From Neoroseomonas eburnea (GTDB lineage: Bacteria > Pseudomonadota > Alphaproteobacteria > Acetobacterales > Acetobacteraceae), in NCBI RefSeq assembly GCF_018129005.1, contig NZ_JAAEDL010000013.1:62001-126000 (forward strand): DNA of 64,000 nucleotides, given 5' to 3'. The position numbers and the translations under genes were made by a program. A model generated the notes under the pieces. That model saw only the letters and a list, made by a program, of their open reading frames with translations. It was not told where the DNA came from and made no database searches. The stretch's first letter is position 1. Every line of letters begins with the position of its first letter. This document shows positions 9,388 to 23,183 of the stretch, piece after piece.

Positions 9388-9739
9388 GAGGCATTCCCGG
9401 GCCTCGCGGATTCGTCCGTGACTGGATCGGCCGGCCGCACGGGCCGGTAAAGCACCCACCCTCCGATCGTCCTCCGCAAGGGCCGGCGGCGGCGGCGTAC
9501 ACCGCGCCGCGTCCCGCGCGTGGCGTCGCCGATGGCGCGCCGTGCACCGCTTGACGGCACGTGCCGACCGGCCATCTGGCCCGGCGGGCACGGGGCCGTG
9601 CCGTGGCTGCGGCTTCGGCGGTGCCCGGGGCGAGCGCTCCGTCAGCGATCCGATGCATGTTGGTCCGCCGCCGGATGCATGTAAGGATTTGTAGTGTAGG
9701 GGCCACGCCCTACTACCGGCGGTTCACCATGCGGTGGTA
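9388..9739 (+). other. Intergenic region with palindrome upstream of the hybrid kinase
   Basis: About 350 bases between yajC and the histidine kinase contain no convincing gene. The last 90 bases are more AT-rich and probably hold the kinase promoter. A perfect six-base inverted repeat, GTAGGG (9696-9701) and CCCTAC (9708-9713) around a six-base loop, sits about 30 bases before the start codon and could be an operator. This is also where secD/secF would be expected, and no trace of either is seen. Confidence 0.5.
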
Positions 9740-11599
9740 ATGGCCCGATATACGGGCATGAGTTTCGATCCTACAACCGCCTTCGCAATTGGCTGCCTGC
9801 TCGCCCTGATCCTGGGATGCGTGCAGCTCTGGCTCTGGTACCAGGACCGCCAGCAGCACGCGCTAGCGTCGATCGGCGCCGCCTATCTGGTGGGGGCCTT
9901 CGGCGCGATCCTGGTGGCGTGCCGCGGGCAGATCCCCGACCGGGTCTCGATCGACATCGCCAATGCGCTGATCGCGGGCGGCTACGGCCTGGTCTGGACC
10001 GGCATGCGGCAGTTCGAGCGGCGCCGGCCGCTGCCGCTCCCTGCCCTGGCCGGCGCGCTGGCCTGGCTTGGCGCCTGCCAGGTGCCACCCTTCTATGAGA
10101 GCCTGCCGGCCCGTGTCGCGCTCATGTCCATCATCGTTGGGGCCTACTGCACCGCCGCGGCCATCGAGCTGCTGCGCGGCGATGTCAGCCGGCGGCTGCC
10201 CTCACGCCGCCCGCTCGCCCTGCTGCTGCTGGTCAACGCGCTGCTGCACGCGATGAGGGCCCCGCTGCTCGTGCTCTCCCCGATCCGCGAGGAGGGGAAC
10301 TTCCTGCCGACCACCTCCGCCTGGTTCGCCTTCATCTCCCTGTCGTCGATCGTCGTGATCGTCGGCATCTCGATGCTGATGGTCGCGCTCGCGAAGGAGC
10401 AGGCGGAGCAGCGGTCCAATGCCGCGCTGGCGGCGGCGCGGGATGCCTCCGAACGGGCCAGCGAGGAGAAGTCCCGCTTCCTGGCGCGCATGAGCCACGA
10501 GCTGCGCACGCTGCTCAACTCGGTGCTCGGCATGGCGCAATTGCTCGCCCGCGACCCCAGGCTCGACATCGTCCAGCGGGAACGCGCGGCGACGCTGGAG
10601 CGCGCCGGCCGGCATCTGGTCGCCATCGTGAACGACATTCTCGACCTCGGGCGCGTCGAGGCCGGGCGGCTGGAACTCGCCCCCCGTCCGGCCGAGTTGC
10701 GCGGCCTGCTGGAGGAGGCGGTCGAGCTGGCAAGGCCGGCCGCCGTGATGAAGCGAATCAGGCTCGATCTGCGGATGCATCCGCAGCTGCCCGCGGCCGT
10801 GCTCGTCGACCCCGTCCGGCTCCGCCAGATCCTTCTGAACCTGCTCGGCAATGCGGTGAAGTTCACGCCCGATGGCGGGCAGGTGACGCTCTCCGTCCGC
10901 CCGGGGCCGGCCGCACTGGAATTCGTCGTGACCGACACCGGGCCCGGCGTGCCGGCCGACCAGCGCGAACGCCTGTTCAGGGACTACGAGCGCATGGGCG
11001 CCGAAGCCGCGGGAACCGAGGGCACCGGCCTTGGCCTCGCCATCACCGCCGCGCTCGCCCGGACAATGGGCGGCGGCGCCTCCTATGCGCCCGGCCCGGA
11101 AGGCAAGGGAAGTTGCTTCAGCGTGACGCTGCCCCTGCCCGCCGCGACGCTGCCGGCGGCGGTCGAGCGGACGGCGCCGGAACCGCCCCGCCCCGCCGAT
11201 GGCCTGCGCATCCTTGTGGTGGACGACATCGCCGCCAACCGGATGGTGGCCGAGGCCCTGCTGACCCAGGCCGGCCACCGGGTGCAGTGTTGCGCCGACG
11301 GCGCCTCGGCGGTCGCCGCGATCGCGCGCGGGCCGCTGCCCGACGTGGTGCTGATGGATGTGCACATGCCCGACATGGACGGCTTCGCCGCCACGGCCCG
11401 AATCCGTGCGCTGCCGGGCCCCGCGGGCCATGTGCCGGTGCTCGCCGTCACCGCCGAGGCGGCGCCGGACGAGGTGCGCGCCTGCCTCAACAGGGGCATG
11501 GACGGGCATGTCTCGAAGCCGATCGACCGGCAGGCCCTGCTCGCCGCCATCGCGGAGGTAACGCTTGTGAGGCGTGGCGCCCTGTCGGAGACCGCGTGA
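9740..11599 (+). CDS. Hybrid sensor histidine kinase with membrane sensor and receiver domain
   Basis: About 619 residues. The first 220 form roughly six or seven hydrophobic helices with no recognisable extracytoplasmic domain. A coiled linker and HisKA domain (FLARMSHELRTLLNSVLG, phospho-acceptor His253) follow. HATPase_c has the N-box NLLGNAVKFTPDGG and the G-boxes DTGPGV and GTGLGLAI. The C-terminal receiver (ILVVDDIAANR, phospho-acceptor Asp540 in VLMDVHMPDMDG, Lys in VSKP) is intact. The conserved Pro of the H-box (HELRTPL) is replaced by Leu. The start is uncertain: GTG 9734, ATG 9740 and ATG 9758 are all in frame. No partner regulator is adjacent. Confidence 0.88.
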   Translation: MARYTGMSFDPTTAFAIGCLLALILGCVQLWLWYQDRQQHALASIGAAYLVGAFGAILVACRGQIPDRVSIDIANALIAGGYGLVWTGMRQFERRRPLPLPALAGALAWLGACQVPPFYESLPARVALMSIIVGAYCTAAAIELLRGDVSRRLPSRRPLALLLLVNALLHAMRAPLLVLSPIREEGNFLPTTSAWFAFISLSSIVVIVGISMLMVALAKEQAEQRSNAALAAARDASERASEEKSRFLARMSHELRTLLNSVLGMAQLLARDPRLDIVQRERAATLERAGRHLVAIVNDILDLGRVEAGRLELAPRPAELRGLLEEAVELARPAAVMKRIRLDLRMHPQLPAAVLVDPVRLRQILLNLLGNAVKFTPDGGQVTLSVRPGPAALEFVVTDTGPGVPADQRERLFRDYERMGAEAAGTEGTGLGLAITAALARTMGGGASYAPGPEGKGSCFSVTLPLPAATLPAAVERTAPEPPRPADGLRILVVDDIAANRMVAEALLTQAGHRVQCCADGASAVAAIARGPLPDVVLMDVHMPDMDGFAATARIRALPGPAGHVPVLAVTAEAAPDEVRACLNRGMDGHVSKPIDRQALLAAIAEVTLVRRGALSETA

Positions 11600-11604
11600 C
11601 GAAA

Positions 11605-11637
11605 AAGGCGCCGGGCAGGCCACTGCCCCGGCGCCTT
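11605..11637. terminator. Bidirectional hairpin terminator between kinase and sodB
   Basis: AAGGCGCCGGG and CCCCGGCGCCTT form a long GC-rich stem whose inner CAG/CTG pair extends it to about 14 pairs. It lies six bases after the kinase stop and 40 bases beyond the convergent sodB stop. The run of A at 11602-11606 would read as a U-tract for sodB transcripts. Confidence 0.7.
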
Positions 11638-11676
11638 CGGCGTGGCAGGGAGGGCCGCAGCCCCCCCCGGCGATAT

Positions 11677-12318
11677 TCAGGCCGACTGGCCGGCGGTGAA
11701 GCTGCCCTTGGCGAGCAGGTCGGCCACGACTTCCCAGTTCACCAGCTTGTCGAGGAAGTTCGCCAGGTAGTTCGGGCGGACGTTGCGGAAGTCGAGATAG
11801 TAGGCGTGCTCCCACACGTCGCAGCCGAGGATCGGCTGGCCTTCGCCGGTGCTCAACGGGTTGGCGCCGTTGGGCGTCTTGGTCACCTTCAGCTTGCCGT
11901 CGGCGCCGATCACCAGCCAGGCCCAGCCGGAGCCGAACTGCGTCGCGCCGGCGGTCTTGAAGGCCTCCTTGAAGGCTGCGAGGCCGCCGAGGTCGGCGTC
12001 GATCTTCGCGGCAAGCGCGGCGGGCAGGCTTTCGCCATGCGAACCGCCGGGCGCCATCACCTGCCAGAACAGGCAGTGGTTCCAATGCTGGCCGGCCTGG
12101 TTCAGCACCGGCAGGCCGTCGGCGCCCGCCTTGCCGGCCTCCGCGCAGATCGTCTCCAGCGACTTGCCGGCGAGGCCCTTGCTCTCGACCAGGCCGTTGA
12201 GCGCGGTGACGTAGGCGTTGTGGTGCTTGCCGTGATGGAGTTCGAGCGTCTCCTGGCACATGCCGTTGGCGGCGAGCGCGCCGGTGGCGTAGGGCAGAGG
12301 AGGAAGGCTGAAGGCCAT
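11677..12318 (-). CDS. sodB: Superoxide dismutase, Fe/Mn family
   Basis: The 213-residue enzyme converts superoxide to oxygen and hydrogen peroxide. The N-terminus FSLPPLPYATGAL and metal ligands are visible: His in ETLELHHGKHHNAYV, His in HWNHCLFW, and Asp and His in DVWEHAYYLDFRN. Gln before the WNH ligand motif (AGQHWNH) favours the iron-type arrangement, although metal choice is not certain from sequence. No signal peptide, so it is cytoplasmic. It is divergent from the phytoene-synthase-like gene and convergent with the hybrid kinase. Confidence 0.94.
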   Translation of the reverse strand: MAFSLPPLPYATGALAANGMCQETLELHHGKHHNAYVTALNGLVESKGLAGKSLETICAEAGKAGADGLPVLNQAGQHWNHCLFWQVMAPGGSHGESLPAALAAKIDADLGGLAAFKEAFKTAGATQFGSGWAWLVIGADGKLKVTKTPNGANPLSTGEGQPILGCDVWEHAYYLDFRNVRPNYLANFLDKLVNWEVVADLLAKGSFTAGQSA

Positions 12319-12445
12319 GGGGGTCTCTCCCGATCGTCGGACGAAGCGCGGGCCGCGCCACGGTTCGAGGTAGGCGGGGGTTTGATGCGCGTCAACCGCG
12401 CCGCGCGGGCTATCGCGGCGCCCCAGGCTCGCGCATATCGGCGCG

Positions 12446-13255
12446 GTGAGCCCCTCTGCCATCGGCGCCTTCGCGCGCGCGCACGATCCCGACCGCTTCC
12501 TCTGCGCGCTGTTCGCGCCGGCGGAGAAGCGCGAGGCGATCTTCGCCCTGATCGCCTTCAACCATGAGCTCGCCCGCGCGCGGGAGGCGACGAGCAACCC
12601 GATGGCCGCGCTGATCCGCCTGCAATGGTGGCGCGACGCGGTGGAGGAGGCGCGCGCCGGCCGCCCCGCGCGACGGCACGAGGTCGCGGCGCCGCTGCAT
12701 GCCGCGATTGCCGCCGGCCTGCTCGACGCCGATGCGCTGATCGCCCTGGTCGATGCGCGCGATGCCGAGACGGAGGAGGGCGGACTCGCAACCGAGGAAG
12801 CCTTCGTCGCCTGGCTGCGCGGCACCGCCGGAGGATGGTCGGCGGCGGCCGGCGCCGCGCTGGGTGCCGATGCCGAGGCCTGCGAGGTGCTGCGCGCGCT
12901 TGGTGCCGCATACGGACTCGCGGGCGTGCTGCGGTCGGTCGCCGCGCATGCCTCGCAGGGGCGTTGCCTGCTGCCGGTGGACCGGCTGGCGGCGAGCGGT
13001 CTGCGGCCGGCGCAGGTGATGGAGAAGCCTGGCGATGCGGCCCTCGGAGCGCTGCTGCGTGAGATGGCGGCGGAGGGCCTCGCCGCCCTGGCCGGTGCGC
13101 GGCGCGACGTGCCGCCTGGCGCCATCGCCGCGGCGCTGCCCGTCGTGCTGGCGCGCCGCGACCTCGCGCGCATCGCGCGCGGGCATGGGCCGGGCGGGCG
13201 TGGCCTGGGCGACCGGCTCGCGGTGTCGTGGGCCGGGCTGCGGCATCGGGTGTGA
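12446..13255 (+). CDS. Squalene/phytoene-synthase-fold protein (NDUFAF6-like)
   Basis: A 269-residue all-helical protein with the family features FLCALFAPAEKREAIFALIAFNHELARARE and IRLQWWRDAVEE, then LRSVAAHASQGRCLLP. The first Asp-rich motif of true squalene/phytoene synthases (DDxxD) is replaced by NHELARA. This is the pattern of the NDUFAF6/DUF-like branch, whose mitochondrial member helps assemble respiratory complex I. A prenyl-synthase activity is therefore doubtful. The GTG start at 12446 is the first plausible one. In related genomes this gene often lies after yajC-secDF. Confidence 0.78.
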   Translation: MSPSAIGAFARAHDPDRFLCALFAPAEKREAIFALIAFNHELARAREATSNPMAALIRLQWWRDAVEEARAGRPARRHEVAAPLHAAIAAGLLDADALIALVDARDAETEEGGLATEEAFVAWLRGTAGGWSAAAGAALGADAEACEVLRALGAAYGLAGVLRSVAAHASQGRCLLPVDRLAASGLRPAQVMEKPGDAALGALLREMAAEGLAALAGARRDVPPGAIAAALPVVLARRDLARIARGHGPGGRGLGDRLAVSWAGLRHRV

Positions 13256-13331
13256 TCCACTTCGTCGCCCGGCGCGGAGGGAGGCGCTAGCAGTCCCGCC
13301 GCATCCGAATGAGCGACAGGAGCGACGGAGC

Positions 13332-13955
13332 ATGGCAGCGAACGACGCCGAGTTCGGCGGCGACGCGGGGCAGCGGAACCTGGCCTTCGCCCAGGGCTGG
13401 AATCCCGGCACACGGTCGGCCCGGGGCGGCATTTCCTTTCCGCAGCAGGTCAAGATCCGGCCCGGCGAGATCCTGATCCGCATCGGCCATTCGGTGGACC
13501 AGGCGGGCAATCCGCTGCCGGACTGGATGAACCTGACCTCGCCCTGGTGGATGACCAGCAGCACCTTCCTCGAAATCGGCGGGCGCAGCGAGGATTCCGG
13601 CACCGGCATCGGGCAGATGGTGCGCATGAAGCTTGCGCTGACGCCGGATTTCGGCGTGGCGGATACGCTGTTCTGGGTGATCGTCCGGCAGACCCTGCGG
13701 GCCTGGAACGGGCGCGGCTTCCCGGTGCTGGAGGATCCCGACCCGGCGGTGCGCGAGAAGCAGGGCGTGCCGCTGGCCTGGCATGGCGGCTACGAGATCT
13801 CGCAGAACTTCATCCCCGGGCTGCGTGACTTCGCCGCCGGGCGGCCTTCGCCGCTCGCGCTCGGGAGCTTCGACGTGCTGCCGAAGATGCCGCTGGCCTC
13901 CTGGAGCTCATTGCGTGACGGCAACTTCGCCCCGGTACCGTTTCCCCTGCCGTGA
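13332..13955 (+). CDS. Unknown protein, 207 residues
   Basis: I do not recognise this soluble protein. It has no signal peptide and no membrane segment. Notable features are Trp-rich stretches (PDWMNLTSPWWMTSS), a central hydrophobic helix (VADTLFWVIVRQTLRAW) and a Pro-rich C-terminus (FAPVPFPLP). The ATG at 13332 has a purine-rich AGGAGCGACGGAGC upstream, which supports the start. It precedes another unknown gene by 36 bases in the same direction. The composition is like its neighbours, so a recent transfer is not suggested. Confidence 0.7.
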   Translation: MAANDAEFGGDAGQRNLAFAQGWNPGTRSARGGISFPQQVKIRPGEILIRIGHSVDQAGNPLPDWMNLTSPWWMTSSTFLEIGGRSEDSGTGIGQMVRMKLALTPDFGVADTLFWVIVRQTLRAWNGRGFPVLEDPDPAVREKQGVPLAWHGGYEISQNFIPGLRDFAAGRPSPLALGSFDVLPKMPLASWSSLRDGNFAPVPFPLP

Positions 13956-13991
13956 TGCTTCATCCGTGACCGGAACCGACGGAGCCTGACC

Positions 13992-14783
13992 TTGACCCCC
14001 GTGCTTGCCGCCTTTCCGCAACGTCCCCTCACGCTGAAGCCCGGGCGCGGCGCGCTCGGCGGCTGGATGACCACGCTTGCCGGCCTGCTGCTCTTCGGCG
14101 CCTTCCTCGCGATGCTGGCGATCGAGATCGGCCCGGCGCTGCGCACCGACCTGCAGATCCGCGACCAGGCGGTGCCGGCGCCCCAGGTGCGCGTGACCGA
14201 TGGGCGCTGCCGGTCGCGCCTCTTTCTCTTCCAGAGCTGCGAGGTGACGCTGAGCTGGCGCGGCAAGGACGGCACCGGCACGCGCAAGGTGTCCTACATG
14301 TTCGTCGAGCCGCACATGGGCTCGTGGTCCGTGCAGGCGATGATGGACCCGTCGCGGCCGGACCTCGTCAGCACCGATCTCGGGCTGGATCGGCTGTGGA
14401 ACCGGATCGCGACGCTGGTGGGCGGCGCGATCTTCGCGCTCGTGCTCATCTTCGGCCTCTTTCTCGTGGCGCGGAAGGCGCAGGCGAAGAAGCGGGAGGT
14501 GAAGGCGCTGTCCGGCCGCGCCCTGAGGGCGGTGCCGGTGCGTTTCGCCGGCTGGGGGGATGGTCCGAGCTGGCGCGTGCAGGACGAGCACGGCGCGACC
14601 TTCGAATGGCCGGTGCGCAAATCCGACAAGCCCTTCGTGCTGGATGAGGCGCGCGGCCTGGTGCTGGCGCTGCGCGATCCCGCGGGCGGGCCGGCCTTTC
14701 CGCTGGATGAGAAGCTGCGCTTCGTGCAACTGACGGCCGAGGAGCGTGCGCGCATCGAGGCGGCGCGCTGGCGGCCCGGTTGA
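13992..14783 (+). CDS. Unknown two-span membrane protein
   Basis: The 263-residue protein has two hydrophobic segments, about residues 25-45 (MTTLAGLLLFGAFLAMLAI) and 140-160 (LVGGAIFALVLIFGLFLVA). Between them is an exposed domain with a Cys pair (DGRCRSRLFLFQSCEV). The C-terminal cytoplasmic domain of about 100 residues is charged. TTG 13992 is the start, with GGAGCC upstream. The topology (extracytoplasmic beta-rich loop, cytoplasmic tail) suggests an envelope protein, but no family was recognised. It ends in a double hairpin shared with convergent uvrA. Confidence 0.68.
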   Translation: MTPVLAAFPQRPLTLKPGRGALGGWMTTLAGLLLFGAFLAMLAIEIGPALRTDLQIRDQAVPAPQVRVTDGRCRSRLFLFQSCEVTLSWRGKDGTGTRKVSYMFVEPHMGSWSVQAMMDPSRPDLVSTDLGLDRLWNRIATLVGGAIFALVLIFGLFLVARKAQAKKREVKALSGRALRAVPVRFAGWGDGPSWRVQDEHGATFEWPVRKSDKPFVLDEARGLVLALRDPAGGPAFPLDEKLRFVQLTAEERARIEAARWRPG

Positions 14784-14800
14784 GGGGGCCTTGCCCCCTC
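14782..14800. terminator. Perfect GC hairpin after the unknown membrane protein
   Basis: GAGGGGGC (14782-14789) and GCCCCCTC (14793-14800) pair perfectly around a CTT loop. The stem begins inside the stop codon of the plus-strand gene. Confidence 0.6.
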
Positions 14801-14811
14801 AAACTCCCCCA

Positions 14812-14832
14812 GCAGGGGACACGGTCCCCTGC
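14812..14832. terminator. Second perfect hairpin before the uvrA stop
   Basis: GCAGGGGAC (14812-14820) and GTCCCCTGC (14824-14832) pair perfectly around ACG. Together with the hairpin 12 bases upstream it forms a tandem pair between two convergent genes. It could act in both directions, or be a copy of a small intergenic repeat. Confidence 0.55.
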
Positions 14833-14920
14833 ACCCGCGATGACCTGAAGTATCGGCTTCCAGAGGCCCTGTGGCCCTTGGCGGGGTGAGCCCGCGAGGG
14901 GCGGCGCTCCTCCCGGTCCG

Positions 14921-17785
<2,865 letters not shown>

Positions 17786-17827
17786 GCAAGGGGCTCCGCA
17801 CGCGGCGCGGCGGGGCCGGCCGGTGGT

Positions 17828-17842
17828 GTTCCGGTGATGTTC
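17828..17842 (-). promoter_or_regulatory. SOS box (LexA site), GTTC-N7-GTTC
   Basis: GTTC (17828-17831), seven bases, then GTTC (17839-17842) match exactly the direct-repeat LexA operator known in alphaproteobacteria. It lies 43 bases before the uvrA start codon and 139 before ssb. Position favours control of uvrA, possibly both. Confidence 0.8.
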
Positions 17843-17980
17843 TCACCATATATGCCCCCTGCGTCGTCGCCTGGGAAGGGTTCGCTGCGCCGCCGAGACG
17901 GCAGCGGCCCCGCCGGGGGGTATGGCCGCGGCGGTGCGGAGAGGGTATTTTGTCCGGCTCAAATCCTGGGAAACAGCGGC

Positions 17981-18502
17981 ATGGCTGGTGTCAACAAGGT
18001 CATTATTCTCGGGCGGCTCGGCCGCGATCCGGAAGTCCGGAATTTCCAGAACGGCGGCAAGGTGGTGAATCTGCGCCTTGCAACCTCCGAGCGATACAAG
18101 GATCGCGAAGGAAACCCGCAGGAGAGGACCGAGTGGCACTCGGTCGCGATCTTCAATGATCGCCTGGGCGAGGTTGCCGAAAAGTACCTGCGCAAGGGCA
18201 GCGAGGTCTACATCGAGGGCCAGCTCGAAACCCGCAAGTGGCAGGACAAGGACGGCCAGGACCGCTACACGACCGAGATCGTGCTGCGCCAGTACCGCGG
18301 CGAGTTGCAGCTCGTCGGCGGGCGCGGTGGCGGCTCCTCGGCCGATGAGGGTGGCGGGTATTCCGAGCGGCCGGCGAGCGGCGGCGGCGCCTCCCGCGGC
18401 GGCTACGAAGGCGGTGGCGGCGGCCGGCCCGGCGGCGGTGCCCGCGGCGGCGGGGGCTGGGATTCAAGGAAGACCGACCTCGACGACGAGATCCCCTTCT
18501 GA
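17981..18502 (+). CDS. ssb: Single-stranded DNA-binding protein
   Basis: The 173-residue protein has an N-terminal OB fold ([16 protein letters not shown], through the conserved W of [13 protein letters not shown]), a Gly/Arg/Ser-rich disordered linker (about residues 112-160) and the acidic C-terminal tip DDEIPF that recruits replication and repair partners. ATG 17981 gives the conserved MAGVNKVI start. The frame is open far upstream across antisense uvrA, but that is a composition artefact. It shares its upstream region with uvrA. Confidence 0.97.
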   Translation: MAGVNKVIILGRLGRDPEVRNFQNGGKVVNLRLATSERYKDREGNPQERTEWHSVAIFNDRLGEVAEKYLRKGSEVYIEGQLETRKWQDKDGQDRYTTEIVLRQYRGELQLVGGRGGGSSADEGGGYSERPASGGGASRGGYEGGGGGRPGGGARGGGGWDSRKTDLDDEIPF

Positions 18503-18619
18503 CCCCATGCCCGCGCGGCGGTTGACGCAGGCCGCCGCGCGGGGCCTATGGCGCCGACGCCCCGCATCGCGCCGCGTCGCGCCGCGTGAACCACGACATC
18601 GGATCGAGATCCCCCCCGC

Positions 18620-21365
<2,746 letters not shown>

Positions 21366-21373
<8 letters not shown>

Positions 21374-21875
21374 GCGCATCGCCCTCTACCCGGGCACCTT
21401 CGATCCCGTGACCAACGGGCATCTCGACATCATCGGCCGTGCCGCGCGGCTGGTGGACCGGCTGGTGGTCGGCGTCGCCATCAACATCGGCAAGGGGCCG
21501 CTCTTCGAGCTCGAGGAGCGGGTGGAGCTGGTGCGTGCCGAGACGGCGGCGATCGCTGCGCGCAACGGCACCATCATCGAGGTCCGACCCTTCGAGGGGC
21601 TGCTCGTGCACTACGCGCGCGAGATCGGGGCGCGCATGATCATCCGCGGCCTGCGGGCCGTCTCCGATTTCGACTACGAGTTCCAGATGGTCGGCATGAA
21701 CCGCCGCCTGGACCAGGAGATCGAGACCGTCTTCCTGATGGCGTCCGAGACCAACCAGTTCATTGCCTCGCGCCTCGTGAAAGAGATCGCGCGGCTGGGC
21801 GGCGACATCGCGGGCTTCGTGCCCAGGACGACACTGGAGCGCACGCTTGCGAAGCTGCGCGCAACACAGGGCTGA
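21366..21875 (+). CDS. coaD: Phosphopantetheine adenylyltransferase
   Basis: CoaD joins 4'-phosphopantetheine and ATP to dephospho-CoA, the penultimate step of coenzyme A synthesis. The 169-residue protein starts at ATG 21366 with [21 protein letters not shown], containing the nucleotidyltransferase (T/H)xGH motif. [14 protein letters not shown] and [20 protein letters not shown] follow; the usual SS of the second motif reads AS. It overlaps gyrA by eight bases and runs into the two cyclophilin genes 14 bases later, forming one operon. Confidence 0.95.
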
Positions 21876-21889
21876 AGAGGACCCCCCAC

Positions 21890-22462
21890 ATGGAACGCAG
21901 GACGCTTCTCGGCGGCAGCATCGCCGTCCTCGGGCTCTCTGCATGCGCGCGTGACGCGCGGGCGCAGGCCGCGCTCGACCCCGAGAACACGCTGATCCTG
22001 GAACTGCCCGCCGGGCGCGTGACCATCCAGCTCCTGCCCGACCTCGCGCCGCGCCATGTCGAGCGGGTGAAGCTGCTGGTGCGCCGCGGCTTCTACGACA
22101 ACACGCCCTTCCATCGCGTGATCGAGGGCTTCATGGCGCAAGGCGGCGACCCGACCGGCACCGGCCGCGGCGGCTCCGACCTGCCGGACCTGCCGGCCGA
22201 GTTCAGCCCGCCCTCCCGCGCGCGCTTCATCCGTGGCACGGTGGGGGCGGCGCGCTCGCAGAACCCGAACAGCGCGAACAGCCAGTTCTTCATCATGTTC
22301 GCGCCCAATGCCGGCCTCGACGGCCAGTACACCATCTGGGGCCGCGTGGTGGCCGGCATGGACGCCGTTGACCGCATCAAGCGTGGATCGGGCCAGATGG
22401 GCATGGTGCCGGCGCCGGCCGACCGCATCCGCACGGCGCGCATCGCCGCCGATATCCGCTGA
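21890..22462 (+). CDS. Cyclophilin-type peptidyl-prolyl isomerase, exported (probable lipoprotein)
   Basis: A 190-residue cyclophilin with FHRVIEGFMAQGGDPTGTGRGG and NSANSQFFIMF, the active-site segments of this fold. The N-terminus MERRTLLGGSIAVLGLSAC has a twin Arg, a hydrophobic stretch and a lipobox LSAC with Cys19. It is therefore probably exported and lipid-anchored, though cleavage after ARAQA is an alternative. It would catalyse proline isomerisation of envelope proteins. It is followed 22 bases later by a closely similar cytoplasmic copy, evidently by tandem duplication. Confidence 0.9.
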   Translation: MERRTLLGGSIAVLGLSACARDARAQAALDPENTLILELPAGRVTIQLLPDLAPRHVERVKLLVRRGFYDNTPFHRVIEGFMAQGGDPTGTGRGGSDLPDLPAEFSPPSRARFIRGTVGAARSQNPNSANSQFFIMFAPNAGLDGQYTIWGRVVAGMDAVDRIKRGSGQMGMVPAPADRIRTARIAADIR

Positions 22463-22484
22463 TATTCTCCAGGACGAGATACCG

Positions 22485-22988
22485 ATGACCGAGACCACCG
22501 CCGCCGACCCCGAGAACACCCTGATCCTCGAGCTCGAGCACGGCACCGTGACCATCGCGCTGCGGCCCGACCTGGCGCCCAGGCACGTCGAGCAGATCAA
22601 GGCGCTGGTGCGCCGCGGCTTCTACAACGACGTGCCCTTCCACCGCGTGATCGAGGGCTTCATGGCGCAGGGCGGCGACCCGACCGGCACCGGCCGCGGC
22701 GGATCCGACCTGCCGGATATCGAGGCCGAGTTCAGCCAGCCCGGCACGGCGCGCTTCCTGCGCGGCACCTGCGGCATGGCGCGCACCCAGGACCCGAACA
22801 GCGCGAACAGCCAGTTCTTCATCATGTTCGCCCCGGCGCCGAGCCTCGATGGCCAGTACACCATCTGGGGCCAGGTCACCGCGGGCATGGAGGCGGTGGA
22901 CAAGATCAAGCGCGGCGCGGGGATGTCCGGCATGGTCCAGGGCCCCGACAAGATCCGCAGCATCAGGGTGGCGGCGGACGCCGCCTGA
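22485..22988 (+). CDS. Cyclophilin-type peptidyl-prolyl isomerase, cytoplasmic
   Basis: This 167-residue copy lacks a signal peptide and starts MTETTAADPENTLILELEHG, so it should stay in the cytoplasm. It shares long identical stretches with the preceding gene, including FHRVIEGFMAQGGDPTGTGR and DPENTLILEL. The ATG at 22485 is preceded by AGGACGAGAT. Together the two genes give one cytoplasmic and one envelope isomerase from a single transcript, an arrangement seen in several alphaproteobacteria. Confidence 0.92.
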   Translation: MTETTAADPENTLILELEHGTVTIALRPDLAPRHVEQIKALVRRGFYNDVPFHRVIEGFMAQGGDPTGTGRGGSDLPDIEAEFSQPGTARFLRGTCGMARTQDPNSANSQFFIMFAPAPSLDGQYTIWGQVTAGMEAVDKIKRGAGMSGMVQGPDKIRSIRVAADAA

Positions 22989-23111
22989 CGCTATCACCCC
23001 GGCGCCGGGTCCACCTGGCCGGCGGCGCAGGCGGTGTCCCGGCCGCGCCGGGCCGGTGATGCCCGGCAAGGTCCGCGCGGCGTTCCGTGCCTCCCCGGGC
23101 ATGGAGCTTCG

Positions 23112-23183
23112 GAGCCGGTAGCTCAGCGGTAGAGCATCCGACTTTTAATCGGATGGCCGAGGGTTCGAATCCCTCCCGGCTCA
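23112..23183 (+). tRNA. tRNA-Lys (TTT)
   Basis: The acceptor arms GAGCCGG (23112-23118) and CCGGCTC (23176-23182) pair perfectly and are followed by discriminator A. The D arm is GCTC/GAGC and the anticodon stem TCCGA/TCGGA encloses CTTTTAA, giving anticodon TTT. The T arm is GAGGG-TTCGAAT-CCCTC. CCA is not encoded. Confidence 0.95.
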
